Assembly: GCA_958296405.1 (NCBI GenBank)
Contig: OY282519.1
Coordinates: 1,100,132 to 1,164,131, forward strand
DNA length: 64,000 nucleotides
Reading direction: 5' to 3'
From: an uncultured Pseudomonadales bacterium
GTDB lineage: Bacteria; Pseudomonadota; Gammaproteobacteria; Pseudomonadales; Azotimanducaceae
Numbering within the stretch: position 1 is the first letter of the stretch; every line of letters begins with the position of its first letter. Position numbers and translations under genes: made by a program. The notes under the pieces are model-generated. The model was not told the DNA's origin. It ran no database searches and saw only the letters and a program-made list of their open reading frames with translations. Shown piece by piece: positions 40,950 to 49,210 of the stretch.

Positions 40950-41984
40950 CTAGTCGAAGCGCCGCCGTTCGTCCTCCGAGCGGGGGCGCCGTGGCGTGGG
41001 CACCAGCTTGTCCACCTTGATGTTCGTGCCGTCCACCTGCACCAGCACTTCGCGTTCGGCGTTGAAGCCCATGTCTGTAAGCAGGATGTAGAGCCACTCC
41101 TCCAGCTTCGCTGCCTTGGCCGTGGTGTGGTACTCGTAGCGGCGCACGGCGGCGGATTTGTCGATCAGGTTGTGCTCGTTGTAGCCGGGGAACTCCTCGG
41201 CCATCACGCCCACCAGCGTGAGCGCTTCTTGGTTCTCGAAGTAGCGCAGCGTGAGCGTGTAGGGCGTGAGCAGGCCGTGGCCGTTGTCCGAGGCGCCGTC
41301 GCCAACGGGGACGCCGCCGGCATCCGGCACCGCCACTTCGCGGCGGGGGGCGCGTTTGGGCGGCGAATAGCGTTCCAGCTTCAGCGCCAGCACTTCGCCC
41401 AAACCTGCAGCGATGTCTCGCGCGCGGTCGCCCACCACTTCGGTGATGCACACCGGGGATTCCAAGCAGTCTGCCGGGGCCGGGTATTCGGCGCGCGGCA
41501 TCTCGAAGGTGTCCAGGAACTGGTTGGAGGCGGCGTCGTAGATTTCGCCGTCGATGCGGGTTTGCACCTTGGTGGAGAACTCCAAGTCCTTGGCTTGGGC
41601 GTGAATGCGGAACAACACCCAAGCGCGCACCCGATGCGCGGCGTTGCCGCTCTTGTTCATCAGCTTGATGCCTTCGATGAGTTCCGTCTTGGGGCGGCGC
41701 TCGGTGATCTCCCACCCCAAGTCCACCGCCACGGACTCCTCGTCGATCATGCGGAAACCGTGGCGCTGCATGGCGCCTTTGAGTTCCGCGTTCACGCGCT
41801 TGAAGATGTCGCTGGAACGCTTCACGGAGTTCGGGTCTTCATCCTCGCCCATCACCAGCACGGGGATGTTGGTGCCGACGTTGCGGCTGACGTCCACGCC
41901 GGTGGCCGCGCAAGCGGTGGCGGCGGTTAGCGTGAGGACGGCCGCCGCGACGGCCGCCAGATTGGTCTGCAATGCGTTGCGCAT
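40950..41984 (-). CDS. Exported or lipid-anchored protein of unknown function
   Basis: 344-aa protein with an N-terminal signal (LAAVAAAVLTLTAATAC; Cys25 could be a lipobox). Possible relation to FlgO/CsgG-like periplasmic proteins is suggested by IPVLVMGEDEDPNSV, KRVNAELKGAMQRHGFRMIDEESVA split over two segments, and FRIHAQAKDLEFSTKVQTR, but I cannot assign a family. GGGAGC precedes ATG 41984. It is encoded between the two ATPase/DUF4276 pairs, opposite in strand to both. Confidence 0.6.
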   Translation of the reverse strand: MRNALQTNLAAVAAAVLTLTAATACAATGVDVSRNVGTNIPVLVMGEDEDPNSVKRSSDIFKRVNAELKGAMQRHGFRMIDEESVAVDLGWEITERRPKTELIEGIKLMNKSGNAAHRVRAWVLFRIHAQAKDLEFSTKVQTRIDGEIYDAASNQFLDTFEMPRAEYPAPADCLESPVCITEVVGDRARDIAAGLGEVLALKLERYSPPKRAPRREVAVPDAGGVPVGDGASDNGHGLLTPYTLTLRYFENQEALTLVGVMAEEFPGYNEHNLIDKSAAVRRYEYHTTAKAAKLEEWLYILLTDMGFNAEREVLVQVDGTNIKVDKLVPTPRRPRSEDERRRFD

Positions 41985-42339
41985 GGGGTGCTCCCTGGTT
42001 GCGGATTTGAGATTAGCTCACGCTATGCAGGCATGGAAGGTTCAGGGGCGGATTTCGGGGAGGTGGGGGTGCTGCCGTCGGGTTTGCGTGTGTCGCGAGC
42101 CTCATGACGGGCTGTCGCGTGGAACTGCCAGAAGAACGGTTGACGGTCAACTTCCCTGGGGCAGAATGAGCTAGACGTGGCAGGAAGGGCCCGACAGCCA
42201 AAGTAAGTGACGGCCCTTACGCATGGCGAGGCGTCGCGCAGGAACACTCCGACGGCCGGGCTCAAGCGGTAATGGCGGTGGGGAGCGTGAACCGGTCCAG
42301 AGACCACCTCGGCGACGAGGTGATGGAGGTGTTTCGGGC
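41985..42339. other. Intergenic region between divergent genes
   Basis: 355 bases with no supported gene. It holds the leader of the minus-strand exported protein, a promoter-like pair at 42140-42167, and a small CCTCG/CGAGG inverted repeat near 42307-42320 just before the ATPase start. Confidence 0.4.
42139..42167 (+). promoter_or_regulatory. Putative promoter with inverted repeat, ATPase pair 2
   Basis: TTGACG (42140-42145), 16-base spacer, CAGAAT (42162-42167). The -35 sits inside a perfect inverted repeat GTTGAC-G-GTCAAC (42139-42151) that could be an operator. About 170 bases upstream of the ATPase start. Confidence 0.35.
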
Positions 42340-43437
42340 ATGACGGAGACGACGGGCGCGGTGCAGGAATCGAACAAACCCTGCGACTGGATTACGGTCA
42401 AGGGCTTTCGGAGCATTGCGTGCGTCGAGAAGCTGGAACTGAAGCGCATCAATGTGCTGATCGGCGCCAATGGTGCCGGCAAATCCAACCTCGTGAACGT
42501 GTTCTCCCTGCTTGGCGCCTTGGCAGAAGGACAAAACCGCCTAAACAAGTACGTGGCTCGCACAGGCGGCGCAGACCGGAACCTCCACTTCGGCGCCAAG
42601 ACCACGCAGGGGATACTCGTCGAACTGTCTTTTGGCGACGTAGTAGGGAGTCATCGAGCTTACCTGACGGCTACGGAAGATGATCGTCTCTTCGTGGAGT
42701 ACGAATCCATCGGAGGTGTCCGACCTTTGATTGGGCGCGACGAGACTCTGCTGCGGACGCAACTGGATAAATGGCGCGTCTATCACTTCCACGACATGGG
42801 AGGCGGCGCCCGCATCCTGAGGAATGCCTATCTGAATGACAACCAGTTCCTCCGCGAAGATGGCGAAAACATAGCGCCATTCCTTTACTTGTTGCGCGAG
42901 AAACAACCGCAGTCCTACGAGCGCATCAAAAGAACGTTCCGTTTGGTTGCCCCCTTCTTCGAGGACTTCGTCCTTGAACCGCTGGCGCACAACGAACAGA
43001 TGATCCGTCTCGGATGGCGACATCGAGCTTCGGACGAGTACTTCGACATCGCCACGCTCTCGGATGGTTCGCTACGCTTCCTTGCCCTCGCCACGTTGCT
43101 GCTGCAACCGGCACAGTTCCGAACCCCGATAACACTCTTGGACGAACCAGAGCTTGGCCTGCACCCCTATGCCATCACCATGCTCTGCTCCCTGATCCGC
43201 AGCGCCTCTGTTGAGACGCGGGTCATTCTCGCTACACAATCGCCGCACCTCGTCGATCAATTCCAACCAGAGGATGTTGTGGTAGTGGATCGAGTAAACG
43301 GCGAATCGCAGTTCAGAAGATTGTCAGCGCAGGCGCTCGAAGCGTGGCTGGAAGACTACAGCCTCGGCGACCTGTGGTTGAAGAACGAAATCGGCGGCCG
43401 CCCCACCTATGAGGGCTCTGTCCAGAAGGACCGCTGA
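42340..43437 (+). CDS. AAA/ABC-type ATPase (AAA_21), pair 2
   Basis: 365-aa ATPase related in plan but not closely in sequence to the one at 39068. Walker A IGANGAGKSNLVN, signature LSDGSLRFLALATLL, Walker B ITLLDEPELGLHP, and ATQSPHLVDQF in place of the switch-His segment (Gln instead of His). ATG 42340 has GGAGG upstream. The partner DUF4276 gene follows after four bases. Likely a phage-defence ATPase. Confidence 0.86.
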   Translation: MTETTGAVQESNKPCDWITVKGFRSIACVEKLELKRINVLIGANGAGKSNLVNVFSLLGALAEGQNRLNKYVARTGGADRNLHFGAKTTQGILVELSFGDVVGSHRAYLTATEDDRLFVEYESIGGVRPLIGRDETLLRTQLDKWRVYHFHDMGGGARILRNAYLNDNQFLREDGENIAPFLYLLREKQPQSYERIKRTFRLVAPFFEDFVLEPLAHNEQMIRLGWRHRASDEYFDIATLSDGSLRFLALATLLLQPAQFRTPITLLDEPELGLHPYAITMLCSLIRSASVETRVILATQSPHLVDQFQPEDVVVVDRVNGESQFRRLSAQALEAWLEDYSLGDLWLKNEIGGRPTYEGSVQKDR

Positions 43438-43441
43438 GCCC

Positions 43442-44128
43442 ATGCGCCTATTGGTTCACGTCGAAGGAGTCACCGAGGAAACGTTCGTCAACGACGTGCT
43501 TGGTCCGCATCTGATGGACGCTGGTTACACCCTTGTGGGTGCCCGTTTGATCGGCAGTGCGCGGCAGCGCAGCAACCGGGGCGGCGGACGGTCGTGGCAG
43601 ACCGTCAGAAAGGGCATCCTCAACCATCTCCGGGGAGATCGAGAAGCCATATCCACGACGATGGTGGACTACTACGGTATGCGCGGGCCGGGACAGTGGC
43701 CGGGAAGAGTCGCTGCCGCTGCTCAGCCACATGCAACGAGGGCGGCGAGTCTCCAAGCTGCGCTCGCTATGGACATTCGTGCGGCAATGGGCACGACATT
43801 CGATCCAGATCGGTTCATACCTTACGTTTCGATGCACGAGTTCGAGGCGCTGTTGTTCAGCGATTGCGACCGTTTCGCGCAGAGCGTGGGCGCACCCCAA
43901 GTTGGCACCGAGTTGCAGAACGTGCTTGACCAGTTCGGCGATCCGGAAAAGATCGACGACTCTCAGGCCACCGCACCGTCAAAACGCATTCTTCGAGTGG
44001 TTCCGAGTTACGACAAAGTGGCGATGGGCACCATCGCCATCCAAGACATTGGCCTGACGAGCATCCGCCGCCACTGCCCTAACTTCCGCTGCTGGCTCAA
44101 CCGGCTTGAACGTGCCGCCAATACATGA
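43442..44128 (+). CDS. DUF4276 protein, pair 2
   Basis: 228-aa protein starting LLVHVEGVTEETFVNDVL, the classic DUF4276 opening (EGxTE), with TTMVDYYGM, YVSMHEFEALLFSD and a C-terminal AIQDIGL segment. Compared with pair 1 it is longer and more canonical. Predicted TOPRIM-like effector working with the ATPase. ATG 43442. Confidence 0.82.
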   Translation: MRLLVHVEGVTEETFVNDVLGPHLMDAGYTLVGARLIGSARQRSNRGGGRSWQTVRKGILNHLRGDREAISTTMVDYYGMRGPGQWPGRVAAAAQPHATRAASLQAALAMDIRAAMGTTFDPDRFIPYVSMHEFEALLFSDCDRFAQSVGAPQVGTELQNVLDQFGDPEKIDDSQATAPSKRILRVVPSYDKVAMGTIAIQDIGLTSIRRHCPNFRCWLNRLERAANT

Positions 44129-44304
44129 CCAAAGAACGCTCGTTGCGGACAACGTGATAGAGCCTGGGGAGGAGGCATTGGCAGGTTTGGGCTGAGGTGA
44201 GGGCGTCCGCGCTCCAAGGCTTCCGGGGAGGAGGCGCTGCCGGGGGAGCTGCGCGAGCGTTTTCATCGCCGAAGCTCGCCCTGCAGGGGCCGGGCCTTGT
44301 GGCG

Positions 44305-44502
44305 GCGGTGCCAGACGAGTTCATCGACGAGGCGGCGCTGTTGGGGCCGAAGGAGCGCATTCGCAAGCGCTATCGGGATTGGGTGGACGCGGGCTTCACC
44401 GGCTTGACGGTGGGCGCCAATCAAGACGAGGCCGTGCGCTTCATGGCGGAGCTGGCCGGCCTGAACCAACGCGCCTGACGGCGACGGCGGAAGGACGAGC
44501 GC
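44305..44502 (+). pseudogene. Duplicated 3' end of LLM oxidoreductase gene (right direct repeat)
   Basis: Copy of 20106-20302 encoding the last ~58 residues of the LLM enzyme (from PDEFIDEAALLG to GLNQRA) plus the following spacer. No start codon or N-terminal part is attached; upstream sequence from 44129 is unrelated. With the left copy it bounds the 24-kb island. The position resembles the displaced gene end left when an element integrates into a protein gene, as for phage 21/e14 in icd. Confidence 0.88.
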
Positions 44503-44516
44503 AAGGGGAGGCTGAC

Positions 44517-44531
44517 GCCAGCCACGCAAAG
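44517..44531. repeat. Target-site duplication, left
   Basis: GCCAGCCACGCAAAG immediately before the insertion sequence, repeated exactly at 46118-46132. Confidence 0.9.
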
Positions 44532-46117
44532 TGTCAGCGCAAAGCAGTAATGTCCCCTTTCTGCAATTCTAAAGTGTCCCCTTTTGACGACTTCTCCGGG
44601 GTGGGAATTGAAGTTCGAAGGGATGATGACGATGGCGGAGGCGGACAGGGCGTTGGTGGTGCAGGCGGTGTTGGAGAGGCGGCTGAAGCAGCGTGAGGCG
44701 GCGGAGCGCCTGGGCCTGAGCGTGAGGCAGGTGAAGCGCCTGGCGAAGCGGCTCCGGGAACGCGGCGTGGCGGGAGTGGCGTCGGGTCGCCGCGGCAAGC
44801 GCCCGAACAACGCGCTGGCCGCGGAGGTTCGGCAGGCGGCGACGTCGCTGGTTCGCGCGCGCTACGCGGACTTCGGGCCGACGTTCGCGGCGGAGAAGCT
44901 GTCGGAGGAGCACGGCCTGTCGCTGTCGCGCGAGACGCTGAGGAAGTGGATGGCGGAGGACGGCCTGTGGCGCCCGAAGCGGCGGCGGGAGGCGCGCGTC
45001 CACCAGAGCCGTCCGCGCCGGGCGCGGGTCGGGGAGCTGGTGCAGGTCGACGGTTCGCCGCACGACTGGTTCGAAGGGCGGGGGCCGCGCTGCGCGCTGA
45101 TCGTGTTCATCGACGACGCGACGAGCCGGCTGCTGGCGCTGCGGTTCTTCAGGTCGGAGACGACGCAGGCGTACATGGAGACCTTGCGGAACCATCTGGC
45201 GGAGCACGGCCGGCCGGTGGCGCTCTACTCGGACCGCCACAGCGTGTTCCGCGTGAACCGCAAGGACGGCGAGGACGCGCTGACGCAGTTCACGCGGGCG
45301 CTCAAGACCTTGGACATCGAGCCGATCCACGCCAGCACGCCGCAGGCGAAGGGGCGGGTGGAGCGGGCGAACCTGACGCTGCAGGACCGGCTCGTCAAGG
45401 AGATGCGGCTGCGGGGGATCGACGGCATGGAGGCGGCGAACAGCTATCTGCCGGAGTTCATGGCGGACTTCAACCGGCGCTTCGCGGCGCCGCCGCGGGA
45501 CGCGGTGGACGCGCATCGCCCGGTGCTGCACGACGCCGAGGAGTTGTCGCTGATCCTCTGCGAGCAGGCGACGCGGAAGCTGTCGAAGAACCTGACGTTC
45601 AAGTTCGAGCGGCGCGAGTTCCAGCTGGTCGGGGAAGGCAAGGGCCGCCGGCTCCGCGGCGCGGCGGTGACGGTGTGCAAGGGCTTCGACGGCGCGGCGT
45701 CGGTGCTGCTGAAGGGGCGCAGGCTGGCGTTCCGGGTGCTGGCGGAAGGCGAGGCGGCGGTCGCGGTCGCTGGCGAGAAGGACGTCCGGGACCGGGTGGA
45801 CGAGGCGAAGGCGGCGCAGGCCGCGCGCCCGGACTGGAAGCCGGCGCCGGACCATCCGTGGCGCCGGCCGTTCAAGCCGGCGCGCGCCGCGGCATGAGGG
45901 CCGCGCCGGGCCGGGGACGGCGCGTCCGAAGCGGCACCGCGTTTGCCACCGTCTTCCCACCGCCGCTCTTTTGGGTGGGGGGACCGCGCCCGTGGAAAGA
46001 CCGTGGAAAACGCTGCTCGGACGGGCTCGGCGGCTCGGCCGTTCAGGGGCTGCGTCGCCGGCAAAAGGGGACATCTCTGCTTTGCACAAAAGGGGACATC
46101 TCTGCTTTGCGTTGACA
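44532..46117 (+). mobile_element. ISNCY-like insertion sequence, 1586 bp
   Basis: Bounded by imperfect terminal inverted repeats: left TGTCAGCGCAAAGCAG, right end reversed TGTCAACGCAAAGCAG, both continuing into ATGTCCCCTTT. Each end carries a second internal TGTCCCCTTTT; on the right the two are a 23-bp direct repeat (46063-46085 and 46088-46110), probably transposase-binding sites. A 15-bp duplication of target flanks the element. One intact transposase gene lies inside, so it may be active. Confidence 0.88.
44623..45897 (+). CDS. ISNCY-family DDE transposase
   Basis: 424-aa transposase. An N-terminal helix-turn-helix (KQREAAERLGLSVRQVKRL) is followed by a second DNA-binding segment and an rve/DDE core: VQVDGSPHDWF (first Asp), LYSDRHSVF (second Asp), AKGRVERANLTLQDRLVKEM (Glu). 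The frame is open from TTG 44584, but ATG 44623 is the first ATG. Intact. Confidence 0.88.
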   Translation: MMTMAEADRALVVQAVLERRLKQREAAERLGLSVRQVKRLAKRLRERGVAGVASGRRGKRPNNALAAEVRQAATSLVRARYADFGPTFAAEKLSEEHGLSLSRETLRKWMAEDGLWRPKRRREARVHQSRPRRARVGELVQVDGSPHDWFEGRGPRCALIVFIDDATSRLLALRFFRSETTQAYMETLRNHLAEHGRPVALYSDRHSVFRVNRKDGEDALTQFTRALKTLDIEPIHASTPQAKGRVERANLTLQDRLVKEMRLRGIDGMEAANSYLPEFMADFNRRFAAPPRDAVDAHRPVLHDAEELSLILCEQATRKLSKNLTFKFERREFQLVGEGKGRRLRGAAVTVCKGFDGAASVLLKGRRLAFRVLAEGEAAVAVAGEKDVRDRVDEAKAAQAARPDWKPAPDHPWRRPFKPARAAA

Positions 46118-46132
46118 GCCAGCCACGCAAAG
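46118..46132. repeat. Target-site duplication, right
   Basis: Exact second copy of the 15-bp duplication; its last base abuts the -35 element of the tRNA-Lys promoter. Confidence 0.9.
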
Positions 46133-46162
46133 TTGTCTGCGGTGAGCGCTGGCGAATACAAT
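46133..46162 (+). promoter_or_regulatory. tRNA-Lys promoter
   Basis: TTGTCT (46133-46138), 18-base spacer, TACAAT (46157-46162), ending 13 bases before the tRNA. The insertion sequence stops just short of it. Confidence 0.55.
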
Positions 46163-46175
46163 GCGTCGGCGCTTG

Positions 46176-46251
46176 GGGTCGTTAGCTCAGTTGGTAGAGC
46201 AGCGGGCTTTTAACCCGTTGGCCCTGGGTTCGAGTCCCAGACGGCCCACCA
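46176..46251 (+). tRNA. tRNA-Lys (anticodon TTT)
   Basis: 76 nt including encoded CCA. Acceptor GGGTCGT pairs with ACGGCCC (one G:U); D-arm TTAGCTCAGTTGGTAGAGC; anticodon loop CTTTTAA; T-loop GGTTCGAGTCC. No second copy of its 3' end is seen in the window, so it is not evidently an attachment site here. Confidence 0.97.
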
Positions 46252-46353
46252 GCGTTTTCTGCCTCCATCGCCCCGCAAGCAAGGTCGCGCCGGTGCAGGC
46301 GCCACGAGCCGCCTCCCACGCGGGGGCGTCGTGGCCAAAGCCATGTGCGCGCG

Positions 46354-47175
46354 TTACGGCAGTTCGGCCAGATAGTCCTTGGCGAGGCTTGCCGCGGTGG
46401 AGGCCGGGTGCTCGCGCACCACCTGTTCCAAATAGCTGCGGGCGCGGTCGGCATCGCCCATTTCGGCATAGACGACGCCTACCTTGAATAGGGCGTCTGG
46501 CACCTTGCCGTGGTCTGGGAACAGGGTAATCACTTGCACCAGCGCTTGGCGGGCGTTCTCCAACTCGCCATTGCGCCGATGCATTTCCCCCAGCCAGTAG
46601 AAGGCGTTGGGCGTGTACTGGCCGTTGGGATAGCCCTCGATGACGCGCTCCATCGCCTGCGCCGCGGCATCGAGCTGGCCGGCGTCCAACAGCGCGTACG
46701 CCGCTTGGTAGGCGCCCTGTTCCGAAGCGGGCGCATCGCCGGCAACGTTCTCGCCGATGCCGCCCACCCGATCGGCATCTCCGGCAAGGCTGCCGGCGCC
46801 ATCCGCTCCAGGGCGCACGGGGGGAGCGGCTGCGCCGCTGGCCAACCGCCGGTCTAGATCCAAGTAGCGGGCTTGCTGTTCGCGGCCCAATTGCTCGAGA
46901 CGATGCGCTTGGTCTTCCACTTGGCCGCGCAGCATGTTCACCTCTTGGCGGAGCTGCTGCACCACTTGGAAGAGCTGGGAGAGTTGCGAAGGCTGCGCGG
47001 CGTCTGGCGCGGCCGGCGCTGGCAATGGCACCGCTGGCGTCGCCGGGCGGGATTCTTCCACCGGTGCCGCTGCCCAAGCGGCGAGCGGCAGCAGTGCCGC
47101 GATGGCCGATGCGTGCGCGAGCGCCGCTGGCCAGTGGCCTCGGCCGATCCCCCGAGCAGCGCGCGGCCCGCTCAT
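46354..47175 (-). CDS. cpoB: Cell-division coordinator CpoB (YbgF)
   Basis: 273-aa periplasmic protein that links the Tol machine to peptidoglycan synthesis. Signal peptide (ALAHASAIAALLPLAAWAAA), an N-terminal trimerising coiled coil (QLFQVVQQLRQEVNMLRGQ), then three tetratricopeptide repeats (YQAAYALLDAGQLDAA; NAFYWLGEMHRRNGE; LFKVGVVYAEMGD). ATG 47175 is chosen for the signal peptide; the frame is open upstream into pal. Last gene of the long minus-strand operon. Confidence 0.92.
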   Translation of the reverse strand: MSGPRAARGIGRGHWPAALAHASAIAALLPLAAWAAAPVEESRPATPAVPLPAPAAPDAAQPSQLSQLFQVVQQLRQEVNMLRGQVEDQAHRLEQLGREQQARYLDLDRRLASGAAAPPVRPGADGAGSLAGDADRVGGIGENVAGDAPASEQGAYQAAYALLDAGQLDAAAQAMERVIEGYPNGQYTPNAFYWLGEMHRRNGELENARQALVQVITLFPDHGKVPDALFKVGVVYAEMGDADRARSYLEQVVREHPASTAASLAKDYLAELP

Positions 47176-47209
47176 TTGGGGCGGGAGCGGGCGCTCGGGG
47201 GCTGCAATG

Positions 47210-47767
47210 TCATCGATAGATGAGTTCCGCGCGCCGGTTCTTCGACCAAGCAGATTCGTCGTGGCCCACATCGACGGGGCGCTCCTCGCCATAGCTCACC
47301 GTGTCGAGTTGCGAGCTACGCACACCGGCGCTGGTGAGGAAGTCTTGCACGGCATTGGCGCGCCGCTCGCCCAAGGCGAGGTTGTATTCGCGGGTGCCAC
47401 GCTCGTCGCAATGCCCCTCAATGGTCAAGTTGCGGCTGCGGTTGTCGCGCAGGAACTCGGCGTGACGTTCCAGCACGCGCAGGTCGCGTGGCTTGAGCAC
47501 GGCTTGGTCGAAATCGAAGTACACGGTGCGAGCGATGGGGCGACCGTTCTCGTCGAGCCACACACCGTCGGCATCCGTCGGGCGCGCCGGTTTCGGATCT
47601 GCGACGATGGGGGCGATCTCTTCAGGTTCGTCGGGAATTTCAATGGGCGCGGGTGCCTCGGGGCTGGCGCAGCCGGCGCAGCCGGCCAAGATGCCCGCTG
47701 CCAAGATCGTCGCGATCGCGCCGAAAGTCGGTTTAGACGACCGGCGCTTTAACGGTGTTCGCGTCAT
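47210..47767 (-). CDS. pal: Peptidoglycan-associated lipoprotein Pal
   Basis: 185-aa outer-membrane lipoprotein. Lipobox LAGC after a short hydrophobic run; OmpA-like C-domain with VYFDFDQAVLKP, TIEGHCDERGTREYNLALGE and RRAELIY, which binds meso-DAP peptidoglycan. ATG 47767 has GGAG upstream; a longer frame to 47839 runs into the repeat-containing spacer. Confidence 0.95.
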   Translation of the reverse strand: MTRTPLKRRSSKPTFGAIATILAAGILAGCAGCASPEAPAPIEIPDEPEEIAPIVADPKPARPTDADGVWLDENGRPIARTVYFDFDQAVLKPRDLRVLERHAEFLRDNRSRNLTIEGHCDERGTREYNLALGERRANAVQDFLTSAGVRSSQLDTVSYGEERPVDVGHDESAWSKNRRAELIYR

Positions 47768-47790
47768 TTCGTTACTCCTGCCCTCTATTA

Positions 47791-47885
47791 CACTCGCCTT
47801 CTCAGGCACTGCACTCGCCCCTTTCGGGCGTTCGCGCACTCGCCTTGCTCGGGCACTTGCGCACTCGCCCCATTCAGGCTCGCCG
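47791..47885. repeat. Degenerate ~25-bp tandem repeat in pal-tolB spacer
   Basis: CACTCGCC occurs at 47791, 47812, 47837 and 47862 (spacing 21, 25, 25), each followed by a TCRGGC element; a partial fifth unit follows. Several units can form small GCCC/GGGC hairpins in the transcript. Confidence 0.65.
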
Positions 47886-47890
47886 TGCCC

Positions 47891-49210
47891 CTAATGCCGA
47901 CTGTCCGGGGACAGCGCGTCAATGTACGGAGACCACGCCGGCTCGCGCACATCGCCTTCATCCGACGGCAGCTTGTACTTCACCCGCCCATCGATTGAGA
48001 CTGCTGCGAGTATACCGCGTCCCGCATTTTGCGTCGCGTATATCAGCATCATGCCGTTCGGCGCAATGGATGGAGATTCGTCAAGAGAGGTTTCCGTCAA
48101 CACGCGCACATCGTTGCGTTCGAGATCTTGCCACGCGATGTGGTAGGTGCCGCGGCGCCGATGCACATAGATCAAGTGCTGGCCGTCGGGCAGCAGGCGG
48201 GCGCGCGCGTTGTAGTCCCCTTGGAAGGTCAAGCGCTCAATCATCGAGTTGGCGAGTTCGATGCGATAAATCTGCGGCCGGCCGCCGCGGTCCGATGTGA
48301 AGATGAGGCTGCGTCCGTCTGCGGACCAACTCGGCTCCGTGTCGATGGCGCCGGGATAGCGGGTGACGCGGCGCAACGCTCGATCGCCGGTCAAATCCAT
48401 CACATAGATCTCCGGGTTGCCGTCCCGCGACAGCACCAGCGCCAAACGCTGGCCATCGGGCGAGAACACCGGCGCCCCGTTCAGGCCCCGGTACTCCGCG
48501 ACGCGTTGCCGAGCGCCGCTCGCTAGATCTTGGATGACAATCGCTTGGCGGCCGCTCTCGAAGGACACATACGCCACGCGCCGGGCGTCTGGCGACCAGC
48601 TTGCGGACAGCAGCGGCTGGTCTGAATTGAACAGCGTGCGCGCCCGCGCGCCGTCCGAATCCGCGATCTTCAGCAGGTAGCGCGCCTGCGCCGTGCCAGC
48701 GTCCGTGGCGAGCACATAGATGATGCGCGTGGAAAACGCGCCCGGCACGCCGGTGATGCGTTCGTAGACGTCATCGGCGATGCGATGGGCGATGTCGCGG
48801 GCCTTGGCTGGAGGCGCCGCGAGGTTGCCCGCCATCAGTTCACGTTCGTTGAACACGTCGAACAGGTGCCAAGCCACCGCCAACTCGCCTTGGACGTCGC
48901 GCCACAGCCGGCCGATGACGACGTACTCGATGCCGAGCACTCGCCAATCGCGGAACAGGACGTCTTCCGGATGCGCTGGCAGAGACAGCATGTTCTCGGC
49001 TGGCAGGGCATCGAATTGGCCGCTGCGCGCAAGGTCAAAGGAGATGATGTCGGCGATGTCGTCGTCGCCCACCAAGCCGCCGTCGAAGGGCACCACGGCG
49101 ATGCGGGTCTGGTTGTCGTAGCCCTGGTCGATGATGATCTTTTCCAAGGCATGTGCCGGCCACGCCAACAGCGCGGCCAAGGCCGTGAGCGCCAAGTGTT
49201 GTCTGGTCAA
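47891..49210 (-). CDS. tolB: Tol-Pal translocation protein TolB
   Basis: 439-aa periplasmic protein with signal peptide (ALTALAALLAWPAHA), N-terminal anticodon-like domain, and a six-bladed beta-propeller of repeated W/F-SPDGxxLAYVS blades (SWSPDARRVAYVSFES, FSPDGQRLALVLSRDG, SWSADGRSLIFTSDRGG). It binds Pal and the TolA C-domain. ATG overlaps the tolA stop (ATGA). Confidence 0.96.
   Translation of the reverse strand: MTRQHLALTALAALLAWPAHALEKIIIDQGYDNQTRIAVVPFDGGLVGDDDIADIISFDLARSGQFDALPAENMLSLPAHPEDVLFRDWRVLGIEYVVIGRLWRDVQGELAVAWHLFDVFNERELMAGNLAAPPAKARDIAHRIADDVYERITGVPGAFSTRIIYVLATDAGTAQARYLLKIADSDGARARTLFNSDQPLLSASWSPDARRVAYVSFESGRQAIVIQDLASGARQRVAEYRGLNGAPVFSPDGQRLALVLSRDGNPEIYVMDLTGDRALRRVTRYPGAIDTEPSWSADGRSLIFTSDRGGRPQIYRIELANSMIERLTFQGDYNARARLLPDGQHLIYVHRRRGTYHIAWQDLERNDVRVLTETSLDESPSIAPNGMMLIYATQNAGRGILAAVSIDGRVKYKLPSDEGDVREPAWSPYIDALSPDSRH

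Noticed and set aside
44569..46161. 530-codon minus-strand open frame over the insertion sequence
   Set aside because: Shadow of the transposase: Arg/Pro/Leu-rich, no domain, and it crosses both element ends.
46176..46251. tRNA-Lys as the attachment site of the island
   Set aside because: No second copy of the tRNA 3' end is seen; the repeated sequence is the LLM gene end instead, and the insertion sequence explains the nearby duplication.
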